Positions 39,361 through 48,054 of a stretch of 64,000 nt of DNA are shown piece after piece. The position numbers were made by a program, and so were the translations under genes. The first letter of the stretch is position 1, and each line of letters opens with the position of its first letter. Origin of the DNA: Streptococcus sp. NPS 308 (GTDB lineage: Bacteria > Bacillota > Bacilli > Lactobacillales > Streptococcaceae). Below the pieces are notes generated by a model, which was not told the DNA's origin, made no database searches, and was given only the letters and a program-made list of their open reading frames with translations. Location: positions 963,001 through 1,027,000 of the forward strand of contig NZ_AP017652.1 in assembly GCF_002355895.1 (NCBI RefSeq), read 5' to 3'.

Positions 39361-40173
39361 TTAGACTGAAAAAATATCATCGACAAGTTTATAGGTTTCG
39401 ATGAAACGAAGGCCAAAAGAACCTTTATCTCTAGTGATTTCTTCATAAATATCTTCTAAATTTTGAGCAGGTGCCAACAACCAAAGACTGAAAGGTCTAA
39501 GTTTCACCTGTCCAATTTTTTCAATATTATCTAATAATTGGCCTAAATCTTTGTGATTGAACCAGCAATCTGTATCCAGAGCAAACTTCGTATTGTCCAT
39601 CTTACAGGAGATTTGACTGGTCAAAAAATCATCGATGGTGGGCTTTTTTGTTTGTAAGAGGCGCGTGCAAGCTAGATGGTACTCAAGCTTTCTAGGACTC
39701 TGCTCAACCATAGATACAAAGACAAGACCATACTCATCTTCGAACTTAACAGCAAGGATATCTCCTTCTTCAAAGTAAGGTTTGCGTTTGGTTTTGGCTT
39801 TAGGGACCTTTAGAGGCCTAGGATTTTCAGTTAGCAACTGAACTGCAAGTTTTTCCAAGACCTTTTGCCTTTGCTTCAAAGCCTTTGAGTCTATTTCCAA
39901 CCAAAATGGATCAGGACCTTTTTTGATAAGCTCCAAGGTTTTATCTCTGATATCGTCTGTCAGGTGACCAATCTTCCACAGTGAATAGGCAAGAGCAGTC
40001 CAATAAATTTCTGTAAAAAAGTCTGTTTGACAGTAATCTTTCTCCTCATCGAGGATATCCTTTATAATGTTCGCCACCTGTTCGCCGTCTCTATAGCGAC
40101 CGACTACTTCATTGTAAATATCATAACCTTGATCACTGTCAATTATTTTAACGCCATCAATAGCCATACTCAA
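39361..40173 (-). CDS. Hypothetical protein, immunity-like C-terminal domain
   Basis: 270-residue soluble protein. The N-terminal half is helical (YNEVVGRYRDGEQVANIIKD). After a basic linker (KAKTKRKPYFEEGDILAVKF) comes a beta-rich region (YGLVFVSMV) resembling Imm26-type immunity domains; this match is by eye and weak. Not recognised with confidence. Neighbours are other small unknown genes on the same strand. Confidence 0.5.
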   Translation of the reverse strand: MSMAIDGVKIIDSDQGYDIYNEVVGRYRDGEQVANIIKDILDEEKDYCQTDFFTEIYWTALAYSLWKIGHLTDDIRDKTLELIKKGPDPFWLEIDSKALKQRQKVLEKLAVQLLTENPRPLKVPKAKTKRKPYFEEGDILAVKFEDEYGLVFVSMVEQSPRKLEYHLACTRLLQTKKPTIDDFLTSQISCKMDNTKFALDTDCWFNHKDLGQLLDNIEKIGQVKLRPFSLWLLAPAQNLEDIYEEITRDKGSFGLRFIETYKLVDDIFSV

Positions 40174-40200
40174 CTCCTATATCTTATTAAATCTCAAAGC

Positions 40201-40512
40201 TTATTTAATCTTATGCTTATTCATTTTCTCTTGGAAAATATCTGTAAGAATTTGTCGCAATTCTTGAGCTTCCTTTTCGGGAAGTTGGCCTTCTTGTTCA
40301 GCTACAGCATACAACTCTGGATACTCGAGCGAGATTCTCTTAATCGTACGTGTAATCGCATGTTTTCTAACAAAAAATGGAATACGCTTAATGTATTCTT
40401 GAGGGATCAGCGCGATAATCTTGTCAGCAGTTTCTTTATCACTCAGTTTAGAAAAAGTTAATCCCTTTTTAATCATTTCTTGTTCTTGTTTCGTAAAATC
40501 TTGTAATTTCAT
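40201..40512 (-). CDS. Small hypothetical protein
   Basis: 103-residue, highly charged, probably all-helical protein (MKLQDFTKQEQEMIKKG at the start, LPEKEAQELRQILTDIFQE near the end). The start at 40512 is chosen because GAGGAG lies 7 bp before it; the frame extends 5 codons further without an RBS. Not recognised. It is followed within 30 bp by the 270-residue gene and preceded by a 60-residue membrane peptide gene, suggesting one transcript. Confidence 0.6.
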   Translation of the reverse strand: MKLQDFTKQEQEMIKKGLTFSKLSDKETADKIIALIPQEYIKRIPFFVRKHAITRTIKRISLEYPELYAVAEQEGQLPEKEAQELRQILTDIFQEKMNKHKIK

Positions 40513-40516
40513 ATGT

Positions 40517-40699
40517 CTACTCCTCATCTTCCGTCACTTCCCAAACCTCAGCTTGGTAGGGTTCTCCATCTTCATCATATCGATTGATATAACTAATAAA
40601 TCTTTCATTATTTCTTGGTCTCTGCTGGTTTCCTTTGATAACCCAAACAGCCCATACTCCGACTAAGACAATCATTATGAATACCAGTACTACTTCCAT
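40517..40699 (-). CDS. Small single-pass membrane protein
   Basis: 60 residues: a hydrophobic helix (MEVVLVFIMIVLVGVWAVWV) followed by an acidic cytoplasmic or external tail ending EVTEDEE. RBS AAGGAAGG. Not recognised; kept as a gene because of the RBS, clean membrane segment, and 4-bp spacing to the next gene of the same operon. Confidence 0.5.
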   Translation of the reverse strand: MEVVLVFIMIVLVGVWAVWVIKGNQQRPRNNERFISYINRYDEDGEPYQAEVWEVTEDEE

Positions 40700-40713
40700 T
40701 TCAATGCCTTCCT

Positions 40714-41586
40714 TTAGAATTTAACCCACTTATCATTATCCATAATAAATGGCTTAGCTAGTCCTTCACCTATGTAATCCGCATATTTGGTGGATAGATA
40801 CTTGTAACAGTCTTCCTTGCTCGCAAACTTAATAGCTTGATAAGGCTCTTCAAAAGTCAGTTTTTCTACAAATAAGAAACCATCATCAGCTGGCACTAAA
40901 ATACCAACGTGTCCAACAAAAAGGAACTCTCCATCCAAATTATCGTGCAACACAACAGACAACATCCGAGCTTTATCATTGAATTGAAACTGGGAGAAGA
41001 ATTTCTCCATCTTCTGCGCGTGAACTTTTACATCCGTAGTCGCTTCCGTCTTCACCCTAGAAAATAGAATATCAAACTCTTCCTTGTCTTTCGCATCAAA
41101 CACCTTTCCCTTATCGATAGCATCATTATCCACAAAAAGTAGCTGATCATTCTTTTCAAGCTTTGGAATTGTGACCGAATTTTTCAAGAGCGCATAGCTA
41201 TTGATGCGGCAGTTGGTTCCGACAAAGTCACCCTTTTTTTGATTCCATAGATTACTAATTTTCTCTACATCGTATTCTGTCTTCGTAAAGGAGGCAAAAT
41301 TTCCACTTAAGCCAGTGGAGCCGACAGTCGCATTATAGTCTGTGACAAGATTGAAAAATGCCTCAACACTATTTGGGTCCAAGTGAGCTGATAAGAAAGA
41401 TTTGACCTCTTCGGTACTGACTTGACCGTTTAGATTGGAATATGAAGCCGTCCAAGGAACTTTATCTGAGCTGGTCTGTGTCTGGTTTGCAGCTTCAGTG
41501 CTCGTATTATTTTGCTGACAAGCAGCCAATCCAAGAAATAAGGGCAAACACAGTCCCAAGGCTACTACTTTTCTCGTTCGTTTCAT
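40714..41586 (-). CDS. DUF4300-type lipoprotein
   Basis: 290-residue secreted lipoprotein: basic N-terminus, hydrophobic core and lipobox LAAC (Cys23), then a Ser/Thr/Asn/Gln-rich linker and a globular domain beginning near WTASYSNLNG. The overall sequence resembles the DUF4300 family of streptococcal lipoproteins. Function unknown. Upstream is a terminator from the amylase gene, so it has its own promoter region (41587-41690). Confidence 0.75.
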   Translation of the reverse strand: MKRTRKVVALGLCLPLFLGLAACQQNNTSTEAANQTQTSSDKVPWTASYSNLNGQVSTEEVKSFLSAHLDPNSVEAFFNLVTDYNATVGSTGLSGNFASFTKTEYDVEKISNLWNQKKGDFVGTNCRINSYALLKNSVTIPKLEKNDQLLFVDNDAIDKGKVFDAKDKEEFDILFSRVKTEATTDVKVHAQKMEKFFSQFQFNDKARMLSVVLHDNLDGEFLFVGHVGILVPADDGFLFVEKLTFEEPYQAIKFASKEDCYKYLSTKYADYIGEGLAKPFIMDNDKWVKF

Positions 41587-41692
41587 GAAATTTCCTTTCT
41601 AAAGCAAAAGTCTCTATTTTTCTTTAAACACTCTTCACTAATACCTCATCCGATAATCCGTGACTTAGCTTTATTATACTACATAAGTCAAA

Positions 41693-41731
41693 AAAAGACT
41701 GCACGAATCACCTATTCATAACAGTCTTTTT
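41693..41731 (-). terminator. Terminator after the GH13 gene
   Basis: Minus strand AAAAAGACTG and CAGTCTTTTT pair across a ~19-nt loop, with the T-run continuing to seven T. Confidence 0.7.
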
Positions 41732-41742
41732 GAGTACGATTT

Positions 41743-43482
41743 TTATCGGATGATAAAACCTTTAGGCAAAATCGCCAGTTGCAGTCCCAATTCTTGGCAA
41801 TGACTGGCTAGCACTACAGAATCACGGTCTACAAGATAGTTTTCACTTGATTGGTTAAAAATAGCTTGGACCTTTTGTCCATCATAATCCCATTCAAGAG
41901 CTAGCACGTCCGGCTTAATTTCTTTTAGGCTATAGGTGCCATGTTGGATAATGCCTGAAACCTCCTTACGAAGCTGAATCAACTTCTTCATAAAATTCAA
42001 CATCTCATTGCTATCGGAAACACGTTCCCAAGGCATGACACGACGACAATCCGGATCTGGTCCTCCATCTAACTCCAACTCAGTTCCATAGTAGAAACAC
42101 GGTGTCCCTCTTTGTAGAAAGAGGCAAGCTAGGGCAGACTTAACCAGTTGGGCATCTCCCTTGGCAGTAGCCAAAATGCGTTCCGTATCGTGAGAATCTA
42201 GAAGATTAAACATCACTTCCGAAATCTGTTGTCTATAGTACATTGATTGGCTATTGATTTCATTGATGAATTGAGGTGTCTTCTTAGTCCCTCGCAAGAA
42301 ATAATCCTTGATGCTGTCGGAGAGAGGATAGTTCATGACTGCGTGGAATTCATCTCCATTTAGCCAAGGCTGAGAAGTGTGCCAGACCTCTCCAAGAATA
42401 TAAAGGTCAGGCTTTTTAGCCAAGACAGCCTTACGGAAATCTCTCCAAAATTGATGGTCTACTTCATTTGCCACATCCAGGCGCCAAGCATCAATACCCA
42501 ACTCTTCAATCCAGTAGGTCGCAACCTTTAACAAATAGTCCCTCACTTGAGGATTGGCCGTATTGAGCTTGGGCATATAGCTGGCAAAAGCGAAGGTATG
42601 ATAAGGAAGTTTTCTTGGGTTTCCCAGCTTATTCTTGCTCACTGGAAACTCCTGAACATGAAACCAGTCTTTATATTCCGACTTTTCACCATGCTTGAGG
42701 ACATCCTGCCACTGTGGAGACTGATCCCCGATATGATTGAAAACAGCATCCAGCATGATTTTCATGTCTCTCTGATGGGCCTCCTCCACCAGTTTACGAA
42801 AGGTTTCCTTATCTCCAAAATGATGGTCAATTTCGAAATAATCCGTCGTATTATACTTGTGATTGCTTGGGGATTCAAAAATCGGACAGAGATAAAGTCC
42901 TGTGACCCCTAAGTCTTGCAAGTAATCCAGATGGTCAATGATACCTTGTAAATCACCACCAAAGAAATCGCTCGTCTTTGGTTTGATAGAGGAATCCCAA
43001 GCCAGAGCCCCTTCTGGAGAAATCTCAGGATTGCCATTAGCAAAGCGTTCTGGGAAAATCTGGTACCATACCGTCTTTGCTACCCAGTCAGGAACATGAC
43101 AAGCATCAATCTCATGAATATAAGGAATTTTAAATCCATTTCCTTCATAATGAAGATTTTCTAGCGTGTTTTCAACACATCCCTTATCGCCATAAAAAAT
43201 ACTCTGACCTTGCTTATCCTTGAGTTCAAAGAGATACTGGAGTCGCGCATAGCCAACCGTAACTTCCACTTGCCAGTAATCAAATAAGGCATCGGAAGTT
43301 ACTTTGACCATCGCCTTGCTTGCTTCATAATGGTCCTCTAAAAAGATAAAAGTGTCTCCATAATGCAAATGGATACTTTCAATATCATCTTTCTTAGTCC
43401 GGATACGAATATGCATTATCTTTTCCTTATAAAGATAAGCATACTCCGACTCTGGTCTATGGTAAATGGCTGTTAATTCCAT
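41743..43482 (-). CDS. GH13 neopullulanase/cyclomaltodextrinase-type alpha-glucanase
   Basis: 579-residue cytoplasmic enzyme degrading pullulan fragments, cyclodextrins or maltodextrins. An N-terminal beta domain (CBM34-like, about 1-120) precedes the TIM barrel. Barrel motifs are DAVFNHIGD, GIDAWRLDVANE (nucleophile Asp), LGEVWHT (acid/base Glu) and LLDSHDTER. The start MELTAIYHRPES at 43482 is the family N-terminus; the longer frame adds 14 unlikely residues. A probable cre site upstream suggests CcpA control. No signal peptide. Confidence 0.9.
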   Translation of the reverse strand: MELTAIYHRPESEYAYLYKEKIMHIRIRTKKDDIESIHLHYGDTFIFLEDHYEASKAMVKVTSDALFDYWQVEVTVGYARLQYLFELKDKQGQSIFYGDKGCVENTLENLHYEGNGFKIPYIHEIDACHVPDWVAKTVWYQIFPERFANGNPEISPEGALAWDSSIKPKTSDFFGGDLQGIIDHLDYLQDLGVTGLYLCPIFESPSNHKYNTTDYFEIDHHFGDKETFRKLVEEAHQRDMKIMLDAVFNHIGDQSPQWQDVLKHGEKSEYKDWFHVQEFPVSKNKLGNPRKLPYHTFAFASYMPKLNTANPQVRDYLLKVATYWIEELGIDAWRLDVANEVDHQFWRDFRKAVLAKKPDLYILGEVWHTSQPWLNGDEFHAVMNYPLSDSIKDYFLRGTKKTPQFINEINSQSMYYRQQISEVMFNLLDSHDTERILATAKGDAQLVKSALACLFLQRGTPCFYYGTELELDGGPDPDCRRVMPWERVSDSNEMLNFMKKLIQLRKEVSGIIQHGTYSLKEIKPDVLALEWDYDGQKVQAIFNQSSENYLVDRDSVVLASHCQELGLQLAILPKGFIIR

Positions 43483-43519
43483 TGTTCTGTCTCCTAGTTT
43501 ACTTTTATTCATCTTGCTG

Positions 43520-43533
43520 CGCAAACGTTTTCA
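43520..43533 (-). promoter_or_regulatory. Candidate cre (CcpA) site upstream of the GH13 gene
   Basis: Minus strand TGAAAACGTTTGCG matches the cre consensus TGNAANCGNTTNCA at all fixed positions but the last. It lies about 40 bp before the start codon, suited to carbon catabolite repression. Confidence 0.65.
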
Positions 43534-43612
43534 AAGTCTTGATTCTAGTATACTACTTTAAAATTTTATTTTCAAGCCTTGTCTGTAGTTTTGAGTGGAT
43601 TGTTTATATAAA

Positions 43613-43643
43613 TAAAAAAGCAGCCAGTCTTACAACCTGCTAC
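43613..43643 (-). terminator. Terminator after the nucleotidyltransferase-like gene
   Basis: Minus strand AGCAG..CTGCT stem followed by TTTTTTATT, about 15 bp after the stop codon. Confidence 0.6.
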
Positions 43644-43658
43644 TTTTCAAATGATGAT

Positions 43659-44150
43659 TTACAAATGTCTTTCCAGCCATTCTATCTTTTTAAAATCCTT
43701 ATTGTTATTGTGGTCATTTCGATAGGAATCTTGGGAAGAAGCCTTGTAAATACTTAAATACTGTTCTAAACTTGGAACGCGAAAAGTGATGTTTTCAAGA
43801 TGAATCAGCTCTATATCCGATTCCGAAACTCCTGCAAAATCAGGTAAAGAATCGATACTTCCAAACTCGACACTCAGATCATCTTTTTGGAATTCGTGCT
43901 CGTGAATATCTACCAAGGTATAGCCTAAGTGGTTCATCACTTTCATTATCTTGTCCCAGTCATAAATCCTGAGATGATCAGGCGCATCCCAACCTCTAGG
44001 GTCACCAGGCACATGAATATCAATGTCAGACGGCTGCCATTCTTCATTTGAACGGTATTCAAAACCCAAAGAGCCCATGAGCGTCGGAGTGATTCCGACT
44101 TGATTTAAATGAGAACAAATTGTTCGAAATTCATCAAATAGAGAATTCAT
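43659..44150 (-). CDS. Nucleotidyltransferase-like protein
   Basis: 163 residues. The motif LMGSLGFEYRSN followed by SDIDIHVPGD resembles the GS...DxD core of the nucleotidyltransferase superfamily, and QKDDLSVEFGS could provide a third acidic residue. Often mis-annotated as phosphoribosylanthranilate isomerase in pneumococci. The ATG at 44150 has GGAGG just before it; the longer frame (44165) begins within that RBS. Substrate unknown. Confidence 0.6.
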   Translation of the reverse strand: MNSLFDEFRTICSHLNQVGITPTLMGSLGFEYRSNEEWQPSDIDIHVPGDPRGWDAPDHLRIYDWDKIMKVMNHLGYTLVDIHEHEFQKDDLSVEFGSIDSLPDFAGVSESDIELIHLENITFRVPSLEQYLSIYKASSQDSYRNDHNNNKDFKKIEWLERHL

Positions 44151-44213
44151 TCCTCCTCCAATCATTGATATGAAACTCGATTTCGCAGTGAAAAATAAAC
44201 TAATTTCTACCTT

Positions 44214-45095
44214 CTACTCTTTCGGTTTTGAAAATACTTCTACCCGCTGAGCTAGGACTTTGATTTCTACAGGTAGGTTATCCGATTTATCACCGTCAAC
44301 ATCTGACTCCAATTCACTATCTGAAGAGATCTTAATATTACGCGCTCTAATATACTCAATATTATCATTGCCGACAACATCTCCTTTTAGTAAATCAGGA
44401 ATGACGGATAATTTTGAGAATATAGAAGCATCTTTTAGAATCAAAATATTGGCATAGCCATCTTTGTCTTCTTCAAAGATTTTCTTATCAGCGAAGTAAT
44501 TTGTCAAGAGAACCAAAACATGACTAGCTTCACCAACATAATTTCCATTTTCAGTCTCAACCTTAATGTTAAAGACCTGATCCGTCATGACAGACTTCAT
44601 GGTATTTACAGCATAGGCAAAGATACCAAATTTTGTTTTGTCCTCGATTTCAACATTGTGAATCGCCTCAGGCAGAGAACCGATACTAAAAATATAACCA
44701 AAATAGTTGTCATTTGCTTTACCGATATCAATCTTGTTGGTTAAGTTAAAATCGAGTTCATCTATCGCGCCATCGATATCTTGATTGATTTCCAACAGTT
44801 TCGTAATGAGGTTACCCGTCCCACCAGGGATAATCCCTAACTTAGGAATGTAATCTCTCTCAGCAATACCTGAAATGACTTCATTGACAGTCCCGTCTCC
44901 ACCGAAAACAACCACTGCATCGTACTCCTCACGAGACGCTTCTTCAGCAAAAATTGTTGCATCCAACGCTTTTTCGGTAATTTTGGTTTCAACATATTCA
45001 AAGTATTCTTTTGCTTTATTCTCCAGCTTGACCTTATAATCCAAAGCCTTCTCCCCACCAGAGGTAGGATTGATAATTAACATTGCTTTTTTCAT
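44214..45095 (-). CDS. Diacylglycerol/lipid kinase family protein (YegS/BmrU type)
   Basis: 293 residues with the DAGK catalytic domain: INPTSGGEKAL at the start, VVFGGDGTVNEV (ATP site) near residue 60, and PGGTGNLITKLL. The C-terminal beta-sandwich ends in VEIKVLAQRVEVFSK. Phosphorylates a lipid, probably diacylglycerol or undecaprenol-type. The start at 45095 has AAGGAG before it; the frame extends to 45137 without an RBS. Confidence 0.88.
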   Translation of the reverse strand: MKKAMLIINPTSGGEKALDYKVKLENKAKEYFEYVETKITEKALDATIFAEEASREEYDAVVVFGGDGTVNEVISGIAERDYIPKLGIIPGGTGNLITKLLEINQDIDGAIDELDFNLTNKIDIGKANDNYFGYIFSIGSLPEAIHNVEIEDKTKFGIFAYAVNTMKSVMTDQVFNIKVETENGNYVGEASHVLVLLTNYFADKKIFEEDKDGYANILILKDASIFSKLSVIPDLLKGDVVGNDNIEYIRARNIKISSDSELESDVDGDKSDNLPVEIKVLAQRVEVFSKPKE

Positions 45096-45265
45096 TGATT
45101 TTCTCCTTAATATTCGTTTGAAACCTTTATATTTCATTATATGAAACTAAATGTACCCCTATTATACAATGAAAATACAGAAAAGAGAAATCTGACGTAC
45201 CGGAGATTGAGAGAATCAGTTCTAAAAAAAGTTAGATATGCTGAAAATGATAAATACCTTCTAGT

Positions 45266-45625
45266 TTATTTTTTTACCAATCGATTAAAATCAACCAAAT
45301 ATAAAATCCCAGAAATAAGAGCAAAAATTGCTGAAAAAAATGAAAGGAAGGGGATAAAACCTGTGATAGATGCAACTAAGAGAAACAAAAAACTTTTCTT
45401 ACGACCGTTTGATTCTTTTCTATAAATGAAAATTGCAAGTATGGAACAAACAAGAAATATAAAACTAATTAAATTTACTGAGAAAGCCCATGCTGGTTTA
45501 TCAACAAAATGAAGAGCCCCATTGATAAATCTTATCTCCCATCTATAGAAAAATGCAAATGCAATAATGGGAGAGCACGTTAAAGCAAAAATTCCATTAA
45601 AAAAAAATAAACTGTTTGATTTCAT
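45266..45625 (-). CDS. Small hydrophobic membrane protein
   Basis: 119 residues, four predicted membrane helices with a lysine-rich break (YRKESNGRKKSFL). AAAGGA precedes the ATG at 45625; the frame begins 9 codons earlier. Not recognised; membrane topology and position next to other small membrane genes are compatible with a bacteriocin-immunity-like or stress protein, but nothing proves this. Confidence 0.5.
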   Translation of the reverse strand: MKSNSLFFFNGIFALTCSPIIAFAFFYRWEIRFINGALHFVDKPAWAFSVNLISFIFLVCSILAIFIYRKESNGRKKSFLFLLVASITGFIPFLSFFSAIFALISGILYLVDFNRLVKK

Positions 45626-45654
45626 ATTCAATCCTTTTCTGTACTTATCCATCG

Positions 45655-46416
45655 CTAATTAATAGATTCACTTTTTAAAAATTCTTTAGACTTCTGTACG
45701 ATATAGAGCTGTTCATCTTCTTGAGCGAGTTTTCTAAACAACTCATTCGCCCTAGTCATATCTCCTTTTAATTTAGAGTTCAAAGCTTGATAGTAAATGA
45801 TTTCCAATTGTTGATATTTAAATTCGTTTTCCAATTCTTCAAAGTAATCATTGGATTGATGAGCAATTGTTAAATCGTATAGAGCAAAACTCACGTTTTT
45901 TGTTCTCTCAGCTAGAGTTGGATCTGATATGGACATTTTATTTAATATAAGATCAAGCTGGTCCCTGGTCAGATTAGGGTTTGCAAGAACTGTCGAACGA
46001 ACGAGGTAACTCTCTAAGAAATCCCTGTATTTCGGCTTCAGTTTTTGATCAGTCATTGCTTCAGAAGCCTCCTTAATGGCAGCATCGAAATCACCAATCA
46101 TATAGGAATACCCAACAGATGTTAGCGTCACATCCAATTTTATAAGAGCTCTTTTTGCACTTTTGTTCAACTCAATGTATTGCTGCCATGATAGTAAATC
46201 TAAGTCCATATGCAGTAACTTAGTACCACTCCTTAAATACCCTCTTCTGATTAGAGCAATGAAAAGAAATAAGAGTGCATTTATGAATAAAATACAAAAG
46301 GTTTGAATAGTCCTATCTTTCACCATCCAAGCTATAAAAAGACTGAGAAGAACAGCCAAAACAATCACGACTTGTCTATAAAATCCATATTTCTTGCGTA
46401 TTTCTAAATAATTCAT
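45655..46416 (-). CDS. Membrane-anchored hypothetical protein with helical-repeat domain
   Basis: 253 residues: two membrane helices (about 12-32 and 38-58) and a ~190-residue cytoplasmic helical region with TPR-like spacing (VGYSYMIGDFDAAIKEAS, YYQALNSKLKGDMTRANELF). AAAAGGAG precedes the ATG. Not recognised by name. Adjacent to the small membrane protein gene (2-bp gap), so they may act together. Confidence 0.6.
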   Translation of the reverse strand: MNYLEIRKKYGFYRQVVIVLAVLLSLFIAWMVKDRTIQTFCILFINALLFLFIALIRRGYLRSGTKLLHMDLDLLSWQQYIELNKSAKRALIKLDVTLTSVGYSYMIGDFDAAIKEASEAMTDQKLKPKYRDFLESYLVRSTVLANPNLTRDQLDLILNKMSISDPTLAERTKNVSFALYDLTIAHQSNDYFEELENEFKYQQLEIIYYQALNSKLKGDMTRANELFRKLAQEDEQLYIVQKSKEFLKSESIN

Positions 46417-46589
46417 TTTTACTCCTTTTCTAAATTACAATGTGGCATTACGAGAGAAGTTCTGAACCTTAAATGAGTCATTGAGCAACATAAACACTTT
46501 CTTCGCTATTACATAATTTTTTCTGATAAAATAGCCCAATGTGACCTGCAAAAGAGGATCATAAAATAGCTTTCATCTTTCATCTTAAC

Positions 46590-47252
46590 TTATAACTTCT
46601 CTATTCTATCAAAAATAATCTCTTGCTTTTCGACACTTTCTCGGAGTGGTGACATGCCTAAAATCACTGTAAAAAGTCCCAATAATAGAATACTATTAAT
46701 AACAAGTAGGGCTCCCTCTGTTCCATTAACTGTATATAGATAAAATGCAAAACATCCAAGAGTCGGAACAAGGATAAAAGGAAGAAGTTTGTAATGTTTT
46801 AATTGACGTTTATTTCCAACTGGTTTAAAGGTTATTTGATAGTTTGAAACTTTATTCTCAAGTCTTTTTTGGACGCTATGACGAGCTCTTATGGCAATGA
46901 ACCAGAAAGCAAGATAAGCTAGGAAAATGAATAGGCCATATAAGCCTATCTTTAAAGGAAGGTTGTGACTAATCCCATTGTTTCTAAAAAAATTTGTCAC
47001 AAGCCGATAGCCAGATCCCCCTATTGCTGTACCAATTGCAATCCCAATTGATTTACTCATAGTTGGAGCCACACTTTCAAAACGCGTATCTCTTTTATCT
47101 AACTTTTGCATTTTTGCAGTAATCTCATCAGGAATAGAACCCCAGAAATAGGATTTTGGTCTAACAGTCGTCAAATCTAGAATATACTTTTCTCCCTCTA
47201 CTTCTACTATTTTGAAAAATACTTTATTCGTTTCTTTAAATTTTACTTTCAT
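46590..47252 (-). CDS. Tandem five-TM-like (DUF443-like) membrane protein
   Basis: 220 residues: an N-terminal soluble domain (FKIVEVEGEKYILDL) then about four to five membrane helices. The arrangement resembles the DUF443 'tandem five-TM' family of Gram-positive genomic islands, by eye only. I chose ATG at 47252 (AAAGGTG before it) over the GTG two codons upstream. Function unknown. Confidence 0.5.
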   Translation of the reverse strand: MKVKFKETNKVFFKIVEVEGEKYILDLTTVRPKSYFWGSIPDEITAKMQKLDKRDTRFESVAPTMSKSIGIAIGTAIGGSGYRLVTNFFRNNGISHNLPLKIGLYGLFIFLAYLAFWFIAIRARHSVQKRLENKVSNYQITFKPVGNKRQLKHYKLLPFILVPTLGCFAFYLYTVNGTEGALLVINSILLLGLFTVILGMSPLRESVEKQEIIFDRIEKL

Positions 47253-47311
47253 AGTCACCTTTAAATTCTTCTCAGAGTTAAAAAACTCTTTTCAATAACA
47301 TTCCTAAATCG

Positions 47312-47983
47312 TTAGCCCCGTTTTTTAATAATAGTTAAACCAATTTTGACAGACATCTCTTTCGATGTTAACTGTATTGTGATCCCATAATTTGTTTTAT
47401 CTGAGTGATTTATTCTAATTTGACATGTTGTTTCCTCTGGTAAATCATATTTGCTTTTCAGTTTATGAAAGAGTTCAGAGTGAGTGTCTGACTGGTAGAT
47501 AATTTCATTAAGCTCTGTTGTACCAGTTTTTATCGTTCTTTTTATATTCAAGGAGTCAAAAACATCTCTTTTGACAACTAAGTTAAGAATCTCTTCATCA
47601 AATAAAGGGTCTATCTCCGAATCGTAATGCAACTTGCCATTAGAATAACTAACGGGAACCGTTTTTTTGTTTTCTCCGATTTGTATTCTATAGTCACCCT
47701 TACCCTCTGCCTTGGTAATGTCTAGGTCAATTTCATATCTTTTGACTTCGTCACCATTTTTTATATAGACTCTACTTTTATAAGCTTCCAGCCCATTAAA
47801 ATCCTTCTGCTCTTGTTCCAAAAATTTAAACATGGGATCAAACGTTTTTTCAAAATCGTACTGTTCCTTTGTTCTATTTTGGGGAATGGTTTCGCTAACC
47901 AAACTACAAGCATTCAATGAAGGTGCTGTCATAAGAATAAAAAGAGCTCCAGTTAACCATAAACACCATTTAAACTTTTTCAT
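47312..47983 (-). CDS. Hypothetical lipoprotein
   Basis: 223 residues. The signal peptide with hydrophobic core (WLTGALFILMTAPS) ends at lipobox LNAC (Cys26). The mature part is beta-rich and has no Cys pair. Not recognised. Lies between two other unknown genes on the same strand. Confidence 0.6.
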   Translation of the reverse strand: MKKFKWCLWLTGALFILMTAPSLNACSLVSETIPQNRTKEQYDFEKTFDPMFKFLEQEQKDFNGLEAYKSRVYIKNGDEVKRYEIDLDITKAEGKGDYRIQIGENKKTVPVSYSNGKLHYDSEIDPLFDEEILNLVVKRDVFDSLNIKRTIKTGTTELNEIIYQSDTHSELFHKLKSKYDLPEETTCQIRINHSDKTNYGITIQLTSKEMSVKIGLTIIKKRG

Positions 47984-48054
47984 ATTTTATTTAATCCTTT
48001 TTTCGAGTCATAAAAGTAAGATTTTTTCAAAAATTTATAAATGTTTAGTTTAAC

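Noticed and set aside
45141..45425. Plus-strand ORF of 94 codons
   Set aside because: Overlaps the minus-strand membrane-protein gene, which has a better RBS and clear helices.
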